Positions 4,451 through 5,955 of a stretch of DNA of 5,955 bases are shown piece by piece. The position numbers and the translations under genes are program-made. The notes under the pieces are model-generated. The model had not been told where the DNA came from. It searched no databases and worked only from the letters and a program-made list of their open reading frames with translations. Every line of letters starts with the position of its first letter. Positions within the stretch are counted from its first letter, which is position 1. Origin of the DNA: Oscillospiraceae bacterium (lineage in GTDB: Bacteria > Bacillota > Clostridia > Oscillospirales > Ruminococcaceae). The stretch spans positions 1-5,955 of the forward strand of contig JAISLG010000160.1 of NCBI GenBank assembly GCA_031260615.1. The letters are read 5' to 3'.

Positions 4451-5955
4451 ATGCCTAAAACCAAAACAGCCGCCGCCAAGAATGGTGCCGCGACATCTGC
4501 CGTTGCGGACACCAAACAAATTGCCCGTTTGACGGACATAACCGAAACTATCAAAGGCAAAGGCAAAAAGCATACCAACGAGAACCGCCGTATCCTCGCC
4601 GATAACAAAACCCTTAAAATTGCCGCGCTCGGCGGTATGGGCGAGATAGGCAAGAACCTATACGTCTATGAATACGGCGGCGATATTGTCCTCGTCGATT
4701 GCGGCATATCTTTCCCCGATGAGGAAATGTTCGGGGTCGATGTAATCATACCCGACTTCACCTACCTCGAACACAACGCGTATAAAATACGCGGTCTTGT
4801 CCTTACCCACGCACACGAGGACCATATCGGCGCAATCCCTTACCTCCTCAAAAAAATAAATATTCCACTGTATGGCACTGCGCTGACACTCGGGCTCGTC
4901 GAACAGAAATTAGCCGAACATCGCCTCCTCTCCTCCGCGAAACTCCACGCCGTTAAACCGCGCGATATTGTATCCCTCGGCGCGTTCGCCGTTGAATTTA
5001 TCGGCGTAAACCATTCCGTACCCGATTCCTGTGCGCTCGCACTACACACCCCCGCTGGTATCGCTGTGCATACGGGCGACTTCAAAATAGACTACACGCC
5101 TATCGAGGGCGAAGTAATAGACTTGCCCCGTTTCGCCGAACTCGGTCAGGACGGCGTAGTCGCACTGATGTGTGAGAGTACAAATGCCGAACGCAAGGGC
5201 TACACGGCAAGTGAACGGACTGTCGGGGAGAGTTTCGCGCGATTATTCTCGCAGGCAAAGGGCAAGCGTATTATCGTCGCCACGTTCTCGTCCAATATCC
5301 ACCGCGTTCAGCAAATCGCCGACATTGCGCTCGCAACGGGACGGAAATTCGTCGTCAGCGGTCGCAGTATGGAAAGTGTAATCTCCAAAGCGCGTGAACT
5401 CGGCTATCTTAATATCCCGTCCGAAATCTTCGTGAAAATAAATGACGTTAATAAATATCCGCCCTCGGAAATCGTAATTGTTACCACGGGCAGTCAGGGC
5501 GAACCCCTCTCGGCACTACAACGTATGTCCGTTGAAAAACACAAGCAAGTATCCGTCACCAAAAACGATTATATTATAGTATCGGCGACTCCAATCCCGG
5601 GGAATGAAAAGACGGTAAGCAAGGTTATAAACGGGCTTATGGAACTCGGCGCGGAAGTTATCTATGAGAATATGTATGACATACACGTTTCGGGTCACGC
5701 CTGTCGTGAGGAACTCAAAATGATGATTGCCCTCACGCGCCCGAAATTTTTTATTCCGATGCACGGGGAATACAAGCACCTGAAAAAGAACGCGGGTATC
5801 GCAAAAGACTTAAATATCCCGTGTGAGAATATATTTATAATCAAGAACGGCGAGCAGTTGCAAACAGACGGCGAGATTATGGAACGGTGCGGCGAAATCG
5901 AATGGGATTCCGTGTATATTGACGCGGCGGGGCTTGGCGAAGTGGACGACATTGC
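4451..5955 (+). CDS. rnj: Ribonuclease J (metallo-beta-lactamase/beta-CASP), 3' end outside the window
   Basis: About 501 codons are visible and the frame is open at the window end. The first 53 residues are a Lys/Ala-rich basic extension absent from B. subtilis RNase J1. The beta-lactamase core begins at LKIAALGGMGEIGKN (55-69). Metal ligands are visible in THAHEDHIG (H120, H122, D124, H125), H188 in the HSVPDS motif and D210 in HTGDFK. STNAERKGYT, VSGRSMES, the TTGSQGEP loop, SGHAC (H416) and PMHGEY (H438) complete the family pattern. RNase J acts on mRNA and precursor RNAs as a 5'-3' exonuclease and endonuclease, usually in the degradosome-like complexes of Bacillota. With a usual length near 555 plus the extension, roughly 100 C-terminal residues are missing. 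The ATG at 4451 has AGGA (4441-4444) 6 bases upstream. All catalytic residues seen are intact. Confidence 0.96.
   Translation, partial: MPKTKTAAAKNGAATSAVADTKQIARLTDITETIKGKGKKHTNENRRILADNKTLKIAALGGMGEIGKNLYVYEYGGDIVLVDCGISFPDEEMFGVDVIIPDFTYLEHNAYKIRGLVLTHAHEDHIGAIPYLLKKINIPLYGTALTLGLVEQKLAEHRLLSSAKLHAVKPRDIVSLGAFAVEFIGVNHSVPDSCALALHTPAGIAVHTGDFKIDYTPIEGEVIDLPRFAELGQDGVVALMCESTNAERKGYTASERTVGESFARLFSQAKGKRIIVATFSSNIHRVQQIADIALATGRKFVVSGRSMESVISKARELGYLNIPSEIFVKINDVNKYPPSEIVIVTTGSQGEPLSALQRMSVEKHKQVSVTKNDYIIVSATPIPGNEKTVSKVINGLMELGAEVIYENMYDIHVSGHACREELKMMIALTRPKFFIPMHGEYKHLKKNAGIAKDLNIPCENIFIIKNGEQLQTDGEIMERCGEIEWDSVYIDAAGLGEVDDI

Overview
The window looks like a chromosomal segment from a low-to-middle G+C Gram-positive lineage. 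Bacillota, probably an uncultured Clostridia-like organism, is an inference. It rests on an RNase J with a basic N-terminal extension, AAGGAGG-type ribosome binding sites, sigma-A type promoters (TTGACA/TATAAT) and a family style seen in clostridial genomes. No rRNA or tRNA gene was seen, and no complete insertion sequence.

Layout. Positions 1-100 hold a 30-bp perfect direct repeat with a 70-bp period, cut by the window edge. From 153 to 1612 lie two minus-strand genes: a receiver-GGDEF protein (737-1612, GTG start) and downstream of it a single receiver-like protein (153-545). Both receivers lack the phosphoacceptor aspartate and the GGDEF signature is degraded, so both look like non-catalytic signalling or binding proteins. 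A 25-bp GC-rich tandem repeat lies between them. The interval 1613-1735 holds divergent promoters whose elements interleave. Downstream on the plus strand is an Rpn/PD-(D/E)XK nuclease gene (1736-2710) with a strong internal Shine-Dalgarno and ATG (2279-2296) in front of its C-terminal domain. A tandem duplication of that C-terminal part gives a small free-standing gene (2712-2990). The two copies carry 12 versus 1 units of a 12-bp repeat coding for GISQ-type tetrapeptides. Positions 2991-3127 are a convergent intergenic region with two stem-loops. A 318-aa protein of unknown function (3128-4084, minus) has near-consensus expression signals. The divergent region 4085-4450 contains its promoter with A-tracts, four 13-bp tandem repeats, an extended -10 promoter for the next gene and an 18-bp repeat pair in that gene's leader. 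The window ends inside RNase J (4451 onward, 3' end missing).

The most interesting unit is the rpn locus. Rpn proteins in enterobacteria have been described as toxin/antitoxin genes-within-genes: the C-terminal part is translated separately and blocks the full-length nuclease, and it contains four-residue repeats of variable number. This locus has the same architecture, plus a second, free-standing copy of the putative antitoxin part. Its position directly after the first stop codon suggests translational coupling.
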